Under the pieces are notes generated by a model. It saw only the letters and a list, made by a program, of their open reading frames with translations, made no database searches and was not told where the DNA came from. DNA of 64,000 nucleotides, from contig JANTQA010000070.1 in the NCBI GenBank assembly GCA_027625915.1, forward strand, positions 14,203,001 to 14,267,000, in the 5' to 3' direction. Shown in pieces: positions 1-12,300 of this stretch (positions are counted from its first letter, which is position 1; every line of letters begins with the position of its first letter). The position numbers and the translations under genes were made by a program. Origin of the DNA: Anaeramoeba flamelloides (lineage: Eukaryota > Metamonada > Anaeramoebidae).

Positions 1-848
1 AATTTGGCAATTCAGAAAAATTAAATATATTTACCAAAATTTATTTATCGGATTTGCCCTTATTGGATGAAAAAAATTTAATACTACAACATTGCCAAGA
101 AAACTTACAAACATTGAAATTAACAAAAATTGGTGTCAAAATTTTCCCACTTGAAATCTGCAAATTAACACAATTAAGGCATCTGTCTTTAGTTGAATGT
201 GATATAATGAGCATTCCAATAAGAATGAATAAAATGACATCCCTGGTTACACTGCGATTGGAAAAATGCCAAATTACAAAAATACCAAAGGTTATCGGGC
301 AGTTAACCAATTTGCAAAATCTCAATTTACGAGAAAATAGAATCAAGCAATTTAAAATCGATTTTAAATTGATTCCTGATCTCAAAATATTAGATCTGTC
401 AAAAAATTCTTTTAAACTTTTGCCTCTGGGTATGCACAATGCCTCAAAATTAAAAGAATTATATTTTAGCCATAACTATTTATCAAAAATTTCTAATGTC
501 TTCCAAAAATTAAAATGTATTAAAGTTTTAAATTTAAATTACAATAATATTACCGAAATTAATGAAAACATTTTTAAAATAAAGAATTTGAAATATTTGA
601 AATTAAAAGGAAATATGATCAAGAAATTGCCCATCAAATGTAAAAAAATGTCACACTTTGCGCTAGTGGATATATCTAAAAATTTGATTTCAAATATTTC
701 CTTATTGTTTTTAAAAGAAATTAATAACATTGTTAATTTCAAAATCGAAAAAAATCCCCTTTCTTTGCAATTAGTTGAAATTTTACAAAACGAAGATCAA
801 AAAAATGAATTAATAGATTTATTACTTAATGATCCAATTAATTATTAA
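1..848 (+). CDS. Leucine-rich-repeat protein, 5' end outside window
   Basis: The frame is open from the left edge of the window with no stop, so the gene is 5'-partial; the first full codon seen is at 3-5 and the stop is TAA at 846-848. About 281 residues are visible. From the start they form 22-24-residue leucine-rich repeats with the pattern LxxLxLxxNxIxxIP, for example the units containing LKTLKLTKIGVKIFP-like, LQNLNLRENRIKQF and LKILDLSKNSFKLLP text. This is the plant/Ras-suppressor type of cytoplasmic LRR that forms a curved protein-binding surface. The last ~35 residues lose the repeat and give a hydrophilic cap ending LLLNDPINY. No membrane segment or kinase domain is visible in this part. 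Partner and pathway cannot be told, because a missing N-terminal domain could define the protein. The repeat assignment is secure; the function is not. Confidence 0.85.
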   Translation, partial: FGNSEKLNIFTKIYLSDLPLLDEKNLILQHCQENLQTLKLTKIGVKIFPLEICKLTQLRHLSLVECDIMSIPIRMNKMTSLVTLRLEKCQITKIPKVIGQLTNLQNLNLRENRIKQFKIDFKLIPDLKILDLSKNSFKLLPLGMHNASKLKELYFSHNYLSKISNVFQKLKCIKVLNLNYNNITEINENIFKIKNLKYLKLKGNMIKKLPIKCKKMSHFALVDISKNLISNISLLFLKEINNIVNFKIEKNPLSLQLVEILQNEDQKNELIDLLLNDPINY

Positions 849-959
849 AAAATAACATAAAATAAATTCTGGTTTTTCGTTCGTTTTTTATTCAAGAAAT
901 TTGATAAAAATATTTTTTATTTCGTTGTATTTTACAATTATCGATTGTATATATTATAA

Positions 960-1112
960 GATATTTACAAAAAAGTGTGGATTTTTTTTTTATATTTCAA
1001 ATAATATTTTCTTTTCGAGTTGTTATAGTTGTAAATTGGTAAATATCATATTAAGACGAAATATTAAAACTGATTGAACGGATACTTGCTGTTGGTATTT
1101 CTAAATAAACAC
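960..1112 (+). repeat. Left-end fragment of AAGTGGGG-ended repeat
   Basis: The text AAAAAAGTGTGGATTTT followed by a TTTCAAATAATATTTTC-like stretch matches the left ends of the repeats at 16141 and 32862. It is truncated next to another repeat that starts near 1119. Confidence 0.45.
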
Positions 1113-1118
1113 TTTGCC

Positions 1119-1533
1119 AGTCAAAGGGATTTAGTTTTATTCAAGAAATAGAACAAATTCCTTAAGTTTTATCCAATCCTCTTCTCAAAGCGTTTTTAAT
1201 TTTATAGATCAGAATCATTTTTTCTAATTTCGAAAAGTTTTGTTTTGGAATTTTCAAATATTTTTGTTTTTCTTTTTTTGTAGTTTTTTTTTCTTTTTTT
1301 TATTGTTTTGATTTTCATTTTCTTTTTTTATACTTTTTTTTTTGCAAAAGATAAGGTGGAAAAACAAAAAATAGATCTTACAAAAGTATAATAAACATTA
1401 AGGGAATTTAGTATATGTGATGTCTTTTAAAGTTATATATATTTATCAGCAAAAAATCTTATTGTTCTTTTTTTTCAGTAAAATTTCAGTAATAAAAAAT
1501 CTGTATTGTACTTTTCAAAAATTACAACTTGAC
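1119..1533 (-). repeat. Dispersed repeat with CAGTCAAAG end (copy 1)
   Basis: The reverse complement matches 3301-3717 and 41667-42100 over several hundred bases, including shared blocks around AAAAAATGATTCTGAT and the T-rich core followed by GATTTTTT(A/G)CT. The outer end reads CAGTCAAAGGG. Homology was judged by eye. No coding content is seen. Confidence 0.5.
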
Positions 1534-1664
1534 TTTTTTTTAGTTTTTGGTTTTATTATATTAATTTTTTAAATAAGCCAGGTTTTTATATATTTTGAAT
1601 TGTTTAGTGAATTACAAACCAGATTTAGTTATTAGTAGTTCTTGAATACTAAAGGATATATTTA

Positions 1665-1696
<32 letters not shown>

Positions 1697-3300
1697 TCAA
1701 TTTATAATTGAAGGTGAGTACAAATTTTTGAAATAGAGCCCAAAATTGATATTTCTCATCTATTATTTGAAAATTATTCCACAGTTCATTTATTCAATAG
1801 GTTTCATTAAAGTAAACAGGATCTATTTTTGACCCAATGCATTGCCCAATTAATTATTTATAAATTCGTTTGTTAAGAAAATATTAATTAGTTTAAATAG
1901 ATTTCATTAAAGCAATGGAAATCATTTTTTTATGGTTCCATTGTGAAAAATGAGGAAAAAATACAAAATTTATCAAACCAAAATCATTAAAAATATATTT
2001 TTGGTGGAAAAAAAGTATTTTTCAAAATTACTAATAAAAATCAAATAAAATAGTAAGTTATTTAAAGAATAATATTATTTCAATTTATTTTTTGATTATT
2101 TTTCTTTCAGAACTAGACTCAAAAATTGTTCAATATTTTAGGATTCAATTAAGAATTCAAAATCAATTTTTTTCTTTTCCTACATCATAAACTATTATTT
2201 TGTTATAACTTTTTTTTGATTAGAAAATTTTTTTCATTTTTTTCAGTTCTTATACTTTTTCTATTCTCTTATTCAAAATAAAATCTGGGCTATGTAACAC
2301 TTATGGTATTTATCAAAAACAAGTTAAATATATATTACTATAAAAAATGAAGTATTAAATATTTCAAAGTACTTTTCATTATTTATTATTATTATTTTTG
2401 GCAAGATTTTGTCATTTATATTTTAAAATAAAATGTTCAACTTAATAAATTTTTTATATTCTAATGTAAATTCAACTTTAAAGATTGAAAAAATTGAAAA
2501 GTTAAAACAATTTTTTCGAATTGGAAAATCAATTTCAAAAAAATTCGAAAAAAAGAATAATATTTTTTTAATTATTTATTAAGATATAATTCGGTATAAA
2601 ATTTATTTAATAGTGTAAAAATGAAAACCAAGAAATTTAAAATCATATTATTTAGGTTCTAAATTTGTTAAATTTATTTTTAAAATATGTTTTATCAATC
2701 TATGATTTTTTTTTTTTTATTTTTTTTTAAAAATTAATAGGCATGAATTCGTTTTAAATGGTATTATTTTCATATTATTTACTTTTTATTTTGAATATTT
2801 TTTTTATTTCAACTTTACCTGAATTAATATAAAAAATAGAAATAGTAAAAAAATTTTAGAAAGAGAAAATTGTCACAATGTATATAGATTTGAAAAAATA
2901 AATAAAAAAAAAATTGATTAGTTTTAGAAAAAATGATATGATGTAAATTTAAAAAACAAATTCGAAATAACTTAGTTTAAAAACATTTAATTAATTCAAT
3001 TCACTTAATTAAAATGTTATCCTCAAACTGAAAAAGAGTACATTTTTTTTTTTTATTATTTATTTTGATGTTTGACTCCTTTGAGACGATTCAAATTTTT
3101 ATCCATTTTGATATATAAACTCTTTTTCAAAAATTGTGACTTACCAGAAATAATAAATTTCAAAAAAAAAATATATCCTTTGGTATTCAAGAAGAATTAA
3201 TAACTAAATATGATTTTAAATTCACTTTTAAGTCTTTCTAAATCAATAAAAACCGAATGTATTGAAAATTAAAAAAAATAAAACCAAAAACTAAAAAAAA

Positions 3301-3717
3301 GTGTAGTCACAATTTTTGAAATGAACATTACATATTTTTTATTACTGAGCTTTCACCGAAAAAAAGTTGAACAACAAGATTTTTTATGAATAATTAAATC
3401 CATTTCCAAAGAAATTACATAGTCGAAATTTTCTAAGTGATTATTTGTCTTTTCGAAGAACTCGTTTTTTTTTCCAGATGATCTTTTTTTTAAAAAAAAA
3501 AAAAAAGAACAAAAAAGAAAAAGAAAAAGAAAAAGAAAAAACTAACAAAAAACAAAAGAGAAACAAAAATTTAAAAAAGCAAAACTAAAATTTGCAAAAT
3601 TAGAAAAAATGATTCTGATTAAAAATTTTGAAAATATTTTTTGTAAAGAATACTGGAATAAACCCTCAAAACAACTCTCATTAACATTATAAAGTGAGTC
3701 AAAATTTTTGAAAAATC
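3301..3717 (+). repeat. Dispersed repeat, ~420 bp (copy 2)
   Basis: This is clearly the same sequence as 41667-42100. Both begin with TCACAATTTTTGAAATG-like text, pass through AACAAGAAGATTTTTT, a long A-rich core and AAAAAATGATT(C/T)TGAT, and end in CATTATAAAGTGAGTCAA. They are non-coding. A TA microsatellite directly follows this copy. Confidence 0.65.
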
Positions 3718-3758
<41 letters not shown>

Positions 3759-5501
3759 ATGGTTCTATCAAATTATTTTCATACATTAGATATTCCCTTT
3801 TTGTATAATATTTCGTTCATTAGACTATTCATTAGTGCCATTGTTATTTTTTATGTGTATTTAGTAGTACGAAGAAAATATACTTTTACTTCCCAAAATT
3901 AAACGAAATCTTGTATAAATATATATGATTAATGAAAGACTAAAATACTAAAAAAAATTTAGGTTCTTATGGTATTTTGAACATTGTTAATAAATCTCAT
4001 TTATTAGATTCAAAAACATTTTGAAATTTCTGAGATTAACAGGATAAATATAACAAGTGATTTTTCTTTAATTGTTTCTCTTACTTTTCATTTTATACAC
4101 AACAATATTTATTTCATTTCAATTAAATCTAGAATATTGTATAATGATGTGATAAGTAAGGATACAGAATTATTTTAATTTTCCAATCTTTACAGGTAAA
4201 TTTAAAAATTTTGTTGTTGAAATAGTTTCACATAAAGTTACAAATTATCAAAAAAAAAACTCTTAAAAATTTTTATTAACCCGATTTCTTAAGTTAAAAT
4301 TTTGTTTTAGTGATTAAATTCTATTTTAAAATCTAAAAACTAATACACATTAAGTATAAGATGAAGACCACAAACAAAATACTTAAATCTTAAAAAAAAA
4401 AAAAAAAAAAAGAATACAGATTTAAAAAATACTATACAATAATCATTATAAAGATATTTTAGTAATAAATAATCAAATAAATCATTTAATCAATCAATTC
4501 ATTAAATGGTGTTTTTTCATATGTACTGCATTTTTATTTCAATCTTTTTAAGAGATTTTATCCTTTTGGGGGTTTCATCACCTATTGTGACATTTATCCC
4601 ATGTAAAATGGTAGTTTAACACTGAAATAGATGGTCAGAAGATTAAATTCTTAGCGTTGAAAAAATATTAATAACAAAAAAAATCACAAGATCCAACTAC
4701 TAAATAAAACAACAACAAATTCCAAAGTTTTTCTATTGTCAAAATGTAAATTATTAACAAAAATAATTCATAATTTTCCATAATTAAAAAAAGTCAAATT
4801 CAGAAGAAATTTTTATGTAGCATTCTCTATTAGAACCAATGTAGAGAAGTAAAACAAAGCTGTAGGTTTTTTCCTTGAGTAAAAAAAAAGGAGACTAGAT
4901 GAATTTAATAATTTGTTAATACTGCTTTAATAACTAGAAATCTATTATTAACTATAAATTTGTTTAAGTCAAGATATTTTGTTAAAAATTAAAAAATATT
5001 TTTTTTTCGAAATTTTGTAATTTTATGTATGACTATTTCAACTAAAAAAATTTTTTAAATTTACCTTGAAAAGTTTCGTGTCTTTAAAATTTTCTTCTTT
5101 TAAGATCAATCCACTTTCTTTTAACGTGTCTTGAAGTTAAGGGTGGGTTATATACATCTACTTTAAAATAAAGTGGAGTAATCCTTGTATAATATATAAA
5201 AAATCGATTTTAATTTGCCTAATTTTGTGTTTATATTGCAAAGTTTAAGGTTTAATAGATGTTTTTGTTTTTAACAAAATAATCAAAATTCTAGTATTAC
5301 TATATTTTTAAATAACCTTCTTTGTACTGTCTTTTTGATCATTTTTTATATTAACTGTATCATATTCAAATACTATAAAGATAATAAAATTCCGATGGTG
5401 CCTATATTTCTTCATATTTAAAATAAACAGTTTTCTTTTAGGAAAAACTCTATTTTATTCAATATACTATTGTCAAAATAAGCTGTGCAGAAAATTTTTA
5501 T

Positions 5502-5914
5502 CCGTGTTTCAAAATAAAAAGCTGATTTTTTTATTAAAGTAAATCGTTACATCAACCGATACAGGAAACCAACAATAAATCCTGGTTGAATCTGTTAATG
5601 GTACCTTACAGTCCTATTATTTAAAAAAAACTCGTAAAATGAAGGATCAAATTGGAAAATTTATCTCAGAAAATAGAGTCAATTTTTTATAAAAATTTTT
5701 ATCTCAATCAAAAAAACTAAAAAATTCAAAAAAATTGAGAAAATTCTGAAATATTTTTAACAAATTGCAAGGAATAATATAATTTTTACTGATAATTAAC
5801 CAAGTGATTTACTTTCAAAATTGATTTGGATGTAGGTTATACTATTGGGTAGTAAATTAGATGTTGCCTTAGAACAAGAAGAAAAAAAAGTACGGGTTAT
5901 ATTTTGAAACACTG
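5502..5914. mobile_element. Small inverted-repeat element with GTGTTTCAAAATA ends
   Basis: The left end CGTGTTTCAAAATA (5503-5516) is the inverted counterpart of TATTTTGAAACACTG (5900-5914). A degraded right half of the same element is recognisable at about 49700-49830. It has no coding capacity. The superfamily is undetermined because no clear target duplication could be read. Confidence 0.45.
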
Positions 5915-6351
5915 ATTATATTCGTTTTGGTCACACATTATTTTGATCACTGTAATCTAATTTTTGGTTTACATAAAATTTGATATTTGACAAAGTAATT
6001 TTTTTTAAGATACTTTTAGATAAAAATAAATCACCATTTTGTCTTGAAAGTGATAAAGGAAAACAAGAAAGATCCAAGATCTTTAAAAAGCACCCAATAG
6101 CAACATTCCAGAAACTGTCATAATTATACTGATAAATTCAAATAAATATCTAAAAATTTTTACTACATTTTCCATTTTAGAAATTTTTTTTACTCTAGCT
6201 TTGAATAAAGTATTATATTCGTTTAATTTTGAGAAACTTTGTATAATTGGTTTGACAAGAGAAAGGCTCTTTGTTTTGTACTGTTTTAAAAGTTAAAGTT
6301 ATAAATTACAAAAATAGAAATTAAATAAAAAATTTTATGAAATTTATTTGA

Positions 6352-6809
6352 CTGTTGAGAGAAAAATGTTGTACACAGAAAAATGGTTGGAAACCATTTT
6401 TAATTGGGAACCTTAGCAAAATTGAAAATCAAATCCTATTGATAACTAGGTGAATTTTATATAAATCCAGATTTAAATGTGTTATAAGTTCACTAATTTG
6501 TTGTGTGTGTAGAATACTCATTTGAATGTTTGATAACTAAAGTAGATCTTGCTATTTTAACAAAAATCCAAGTTCTAGTAAAGTTTATTATTAAATCTGA
6601 AAATAGTAATTTTTAAACTTGTTTTAGATTATAAGAGATAAGGTTTTGAAATAGTAGAATTACATTAATGGTTATTCTAATAAGTAGACTATTGTTATTT
6701 TCTTTAGTTATTTCACAAAAGATTGAAATTAAAAATCATTTTCAGTAATGTTCCCAATTAAAATTGCGGTCCAACCATTTTTCTGTTTCCAACATTTTTC
6801 TCTCAACAG
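6352..6809. mobile_element. MITE with CTGTTG...CAACAG ends (copy 1)
   Basis: The ends CTGTTGAGAGAAAAATGTTG and its inverted partner form terminal inverted repeats about 60 bp long. Each contains two tandem GAAAAATG-type units and then TTTTTAATTGGGAAC. The same architecture occurs at 20015-20447. The 458-bp element has no ORF. The 9-mer AAATTTATT sits near both ends but not adjacent to them, so the target duplication is unclear for this copy. Confidence 0.7.
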
Positions 6810-8213
6810 CAAATTTATTAGTATTCAAAAGAATCTTTCAAAACAATTTATATTCGAAATTGAGTGACGATCCTGAAAACTTTTTTTGACAAATAGCCCC
6901 GTTTTTCAAGGTTATTTTTGGAGATCTGAATCACATTTTTATTTGTATTTGGTTATTCATAATACTTTCCAAAAAATTTTTTATAGTAATAATCCTTCCC
7001 TTAAAATTGATTTTTTCTCACACAACCAGAAAGGTTAACTACTAATACCATTTTCACAACAGTTGGCCAATTGCAAATTCTTAACCTTCTCCCTAAAAAT
7101 ATTCACCAGCAACAGACCTTATAATCTAATATCATTGTATGTCATAAGTACAAAATAATTTATTTTTTAATAGCATTTTTTAACTGCCAATTTTTTTAAA
7201 TTAAAAAATAACCTATTTGAAAAAACTAAAAACTATCTCAATTTAAATTGTTGTTCGAAATTTTAACCCAAAGAGTTTAACAAATGGAGACTCTAGAGAG
7301 ACTTCTTTAATTCCATGACCAATTTTTCAATTTACAAAAATTTGTAACAAATATAATTTGTTCGATTCACTAAAGTTATATGTTCAAATTAATACAATTT
7401 TTTTTTTAGTGTTAAATGATTTTTTATTATAACTAAACCAACTTTTTGTGAAAATTTTGTGGTCTAACTCCTACAATTTTATTTTATGCTTTTCGTTAGA
7501 ATTTTTTTTTGAATTATTCTTCCAATTATTCAAATTAAAAAAATCAAATTCTCCATTTTTAAAAGAATAAAATTGAACTGATCTTTCGAATTTATTCTTG
7601 ACTTTTTCTCAATTATTTTTTGCTTTAAATTCATCATTTTGTGTTTAAAGCACCACTTACATGTTTGCTTTATCAAGAATATAACCAGTTCAAAATTAGA
7701 TCCTTTTACTGAAAATTTTCCCCATATTATATTTTCTTAATTAACTTTTATGTTTTACACAAAAAATCAAACAAAAGAACATATTGAGAATCCCCTTCAG
7801 ACTTAAATTCACCAAAGACATTCTACTCTCAAATTCAAAGAAAAATATTCAAAATTTTATTTCTTTTTGGTTGGCAATTGTCATTTAAAACTTTCACACA
7901 AGAGAAAAAAAATCAGAGTAAATTCCAAAGACGACTTTTTTCTCCAATCTATTCTTTTTCTGTTTTAACCAATAATAAAAGAAAACTTTTTTAAAATTTG
8001 TAATTAAAAGTAAAAAGAAATTAGAATTTATACTTTCAAATTTTTGGATAAATGCAAATAAAACAAATCAAAATCTGATACCATACACTTAAAGAATAAA
8101 AAGCGCCATCTTTGAGTAATAAAACAAGAAAAAAAAAGAATTCTTTTGAAAAATTGATAAATTATTTTTTCTATTTTTTGTCTATTTTCTCAGCTTGTTC
8201 AAAATATCGAAGA

Positions 8214-8234
8214 TTCTCGGAGACACTCCGAGAA
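8214..8234 (+). promoter_or_regulatory. Perfect hairpin in the 5' leader of the N/Q-rich gene
   Basis: TTCTCGGA (8214-8221) and TCCGAGAA (8227-8234) are perfect inverted copies around the 5-base loop GACAC. The hairpin ends 26 bases before the ATG at 8261. It is GC-rich compared with the surroundings, so chance is less likely. It may act as a leader-RNA hairpin or a palindromic protein site; which one cannot be told. Confidence 0.45.
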
Positions 8235-8260
8235 AAACAAAAAGATAACACTTTTCAAAA

Positions 8261-9367
8261 ATGACACAAAAACCAAACAATACAGAAACAAATAATTATG
8301 CAACTTCAACAAAAACAACACAACAACAACAGCAAAAGCAAACAATTCAAAACTTAAAAAGCAACAACCAAGAAACCCAACAGTTCAGTTTTAATTCACA
8401 ACAACCCTTTCCACCGCTTGACAAAAACGTTAATCTTGTAAATAACAAAAACTCCACAAACAGGAACGGTAACCAACCCAATCTTTTTCAAAACCAAAAA
8501 CATCAAAACAACAATCATCTTGGGGAGGGATCAAAAAATAAGCCAAACGATCCGAAAACGTTCCAGTTACAAACGAACACAAACGTGAATTCAAATCCAA
8601 ACACAAGCACAAACACAAACACAAATCCCAATTACAAAACAAAATATCCCAAAAAAACAAACAAGATTCAGAATACCAAGGTTCAGCTTAATTCAAAGCA
8701 GTTCTTCACAAGTTCCTTTTCAAAATTACCTTTACTCGAAGAAACCGAAAACTTTGGGGGGGGCAAAGAAACAAACCAAGAGCGCGTTGAAAATAATTCA
8801 ACAAACGAAATCATGTTAAAAAATAAATCAAATTCATTTTGGGAAAATGACAAAAATAAAGACAACAAAACCGAAACAAAGAACAGAAGCCGAAGAAAAA
8901 GCAGTGGCGTCAAAATTACAACGATCAAAAAAAAACATTCCAACCTTACGTCCTCAACATCAAACCAACAGTCGGGTGGTAAAAAATTAAGGAAAAACAA
9001 CCCTTGGATTTCTTCTGATGGTGACTTGCTCAGTCATTTTAGACCTCGAGTTTCGACTTTTATATTTGATCAAATTAATTTGGGATCTTCTAATAACAGA
9101 GATTGGCCTCGGAGATTATACGGTTTGTCCTTTGTTTCTCTTTTATTCCTTTTTTTTTTTTTTTTTTTTTTCACTTTTTGTTGTTTGTTTTTTTTTTGTA
9201 TTTGTTTTTTGTTTTTTGTTTTTTGATAAATTCCAATTACTTTTTTTTCAAAAAAATGCACAATCTTCCAATTCCTTCTTTTACATTTGCAAACATTTAA
9301 ACATTTATTTTTGTTTCCAGGAAAACTTAATTCATATTTTACCCGATTAAAAATGAAAAATAATTGA
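8261..9367 (+). CDS. Unrecognised Asn/Gln-rich protein, two exons
   Basis: Proposed exons are 8261-9122 and 9321-9367, giving 302 residues. The frame would otherwise run into a poly-Phe stretch coded by an intron poly-T tract. The donor GTTTGT at 9123 is the same hexamer used in the eL14 gene, and the acceptor is TTTCCAG at 9314-9320. Splicing joins RRLYG to KLNSYFTRLKMKNN and TGA. Residues 1-150 are low-complexity N, Q, T and K. The rest is basic (RRKSSG, IKKKH). The only ordered-looking part is the C-terminus, with NPWISSDGDLLSHFRPR, STFIFDQINLG and RDWPRRLYG. I do not recognise the family; a basic, disordered nucleic-acid-associated protein is one guess. The 5' leader contains a perfect GC-rich hairpin. 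The gene is likely real because its codon use is less A/T-extreme than the flanks. Confidence 0.65.
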
Positions 9368-12300
9368 GTAAAAGTCTTTTCCTCAAAAAATTTTTAAGGT
9401 GTTTTTATTTTTTTTTCTTTTTGAATTGTTGAAAAAAAAATTTTCTATTTTTGTTCTGATAAATTCAAAGAAGTGTTCGATAATTTTTGCTTAATTTTTC
9501 ATTTTGGAAATTTATTTTACTTTACCTGAAAAATGAATCAGCCTTTTAATGGCAAAGTGTTAAGAAACTTTGTAAAATTAGTTCGTCTTCATAATATTCT
9601 TTGTCAAGAACTATTTTAAAAGTTGAGTTTAAAAGATTTACAAAATTGAAAATTGAACCAAAATTGTTTATTAATTTTTTAGAATTTTATAAGTATTTTT
9701 CACTTTATCCAGAAAATTCCCTTCGTTTGTTCACAATTAACTCCTTCAGTACTTGGATCAAATCATTTTTTTTTTTATCAACAAAATGTTCATTTGAATA
9801 ATCTATCCTGAAATTTTTTTGAATTTTGCACCAAATTTTAAGTACTATCCAAATTTATCGACAGTTCAGATTACTTTAAGAACTAACAACATATTGGTTG
9901 ACTTAAAAGAATGCCTAGTCAGGAGTTCTTGTTCAAATTTAAACAAATTTGGTTTTTTTTTCACAGTTTTATCATTTGAGGAAAAACCATTTTCACAATC
10001 CAAATTCGATATTTATCCTACTTGGGTTCGAAAATCAAATTTTCCCGAATGTACAGGTCGGTCCACTTACTTTCCGCCAAATATCAAAGTATCCTAGGGT
10101 TAAGGGTGATGACATAAATATACTTTCATAACATCTGGAAAGTAAGAGATAAAAATAGCTTTTTATATTTACCTTGTTTTGTTCGAGAATTTATAAAAAA
10201 GTGTTTGGATCAAAAAATGCTGTTTTTAAAAATTTTAAAGAAAACCACAAAAAAAAACCTAAAATATGCTATATTTTGACTTTCAATCAACATGTACATC
10301 CGTCCCGGCCCCACTGTGAACTTTTCTAAGATATTGGAATTGATTTTCTATTATAAAATTGTATCCTGTATGAAAAAAACTGCAAAATGGCAATGACAGG
10401 TTATTTTAAGTCATAAATTTTATAATTTAGAAGAAAAAAAATAAAAGTTATCCATTTTTTTGTTTTGGTTTTGGGAATTGACAAACAAATCCATAAAAAA
10501 GCTTGAATTAAATGAGGATCTTCAATTTCCAAAATTGCAAAAATCACAGGTTTAAACAATTTAAAAGAAATTATCGAAAAACACTTTCAAGTTTTCATGG
10601 TTTCTGTGATTTCTGTGATTTCTGTATTTTTGTTTCTATGATTTCTTTTCTTTTGAAATTTCGATTTTTCTCTTTTCTTATGAAATGCAATTTTCTATTC
10701 TGATGTATATTACAAAAAACAATTTCTCTTATGATGTAACAAAAATTGAAATTTTTATCTTAAGATCTGATAGAAATCGATTTTTCTATTTCATAAAAGT
10801 CGCTTTTATAAAAGGCTATCAATCGCCATACCTTATAACTTTTCACGGTAGGGTTGGAACGGTTTTAATCAATTACATCATTTTTTGAAAAAAAGAGAAT
10901 GAAAATACCAATTGGAAATCTCAAAATCAAAAAGAAATTGAAACAGAACTAGATAATTATCTAATTAATCAATTAAAAAATAGTCCCAGTTGGAAAGTTC
11001 AAAAATATTTAAAAATAATTTCTATCCAAAATAATATTAACAAACAGTCGTGTTGTCAAGTGCCGTCAAGTGCCTAGGTTTTTTTGAGTTTTCTGTTTTA
11101 TTTCTAAAGTAAAAAAAACCTAACAAAAATCTGTCTATTTTACAAATAAACAGAAAACTCAAGAAAACCTAACGGCGCTTTTTCAGAATTCAAAAGAATA
11201 GAGCAAAATCTTTAATGTTAATTAAATTCTTTTGAATTTTGGAAAAGCTAAAGGTAGTTTTTTTTTAAAAACTTCAAAGATTTTACTCAATTCTTTCAAA
11301 TTAAAAAAAAAACCTAACATAAAGTGTCATAGAGTGCCATAGAATGCCATCAAGTACCTAGGGTTTCTTTAATTTTAGAAATAAAAAGAAAATTTCAATA
11401 ATTTTCTTTTAATTTTTAAAAGTAAAAAAAACCTAACAGCGGTTTTTCAGAATTCAAAAGAATGGAATAATTTCAAAGATTTTACACAATTCTTTTAAAT
11501 TCTGTAAAATCTAAAGGCTTTTTTTTTTAATTTCTAAAATTAAAAAAAAAAACAACACCAAATAAGAAGAATTAAAAACTCCTCCATTAAATTATAATAA
11601 AAAAAAAAAAAAATTAAATCATTTTTTTTTGTGTTATAATATTGTATTCCAACCCTCGCAAAACATCAAATTCAGATATTCCTTAATTAGGGAAAAGACC
11701 GAGATAAAATTAAATGAAAATTTTTTTCATTTTTAATCGGTTTTTGAAGATCTTCGAATTAGTACCTTTGTTGTAAATTATTTACACAAATCGTTAGATC
11801 AAAATAGTTTTCAATTCATTTTCCATAATTGAGTTGAATTATTTTCGAAATAAATGAGTAAAAAAAAAAAAAAATTCTAATTTGAAACCTTCTTTTTCAT
11901 TTAATTTATGTAAAGCCATTTGAAGAATATAAATGCAATTACATTAAAAAAAATCAAAAAAAAAAAAACAATAAATAAAAGTAATTCGATTGAAGAATTT
12001 AGGGAGCTAATTAAGATTAAATGAAGTGTAAAAATGTGAGAATTTATTCGAAACTTATCCGTCATTAATCGACTAAATTCTTAATTTTTGAATTGTTTTC
12101 TAATTTTTATAATCCAACCCACCATCCTATCTTTAATTCAATTTTTTGAACTTTGAAATCAAATAAATTTTATTGTTAGTATTTTATACATTAAAGACAC
12201 TCTTCATCAGTTATTTTATTGATTGGTTAGATTCCATTTTGAATAATCTTTTATATTTCCAAGAAATTAAAAAAAAGATCAAAATTTAATCCAAAAGATA

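Larger units (their letters stand above)
849..8213. other. Long AT-rich spacer with repeats, no gene seen
   Basis: This 7.4-kb spacer contains no convincing gene. It holds TA microsatellites (1669-1695, 3722-3754), many poly-A and poly-T tracts, and fragments of repeats described separately (960-1112, 1119-1533, 3301-3717, 5502-5914, 6352-6809). A 64-codon frame at 3708-3902 starts inside a TA microsatellite and is probably chance. A TGTATATA octamer, the classic Pumilio site, lies at 946-953 about 100 bases past the LRR stop; in DNA this AT-rich it can occur by chance. Confidence 0.6.

Noticed and set aside
3708-3902. 64-codon frame with a hydrophobic stretch after a TA microsatellite
   Set aside because: The start is inside the microsatellite and a dispersed repeat ends just before it. 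There is no family resemblance and no conserved copy.
10020-10060. GGGTTCGAAAATC resembles a tRNA B box
   Set aside because: No A box, acceptor stem or anticodon arm can be folded around it, and the box lacks its final CC.
9601-10097. Two neighbouring frames (66 and 92 codons) that might be parts of one gene
   Set aside because: They are in different frames, have no recognisable motif, and the left part overlaps text that is repeated at 6150-6330.
10075-10112. CCTAGGGTTAAGGG resembles telomeric TTAGGG repeats
   Set aside because: Only about one and a half imperfect units are present, which is too few to call an interstitial telomere.
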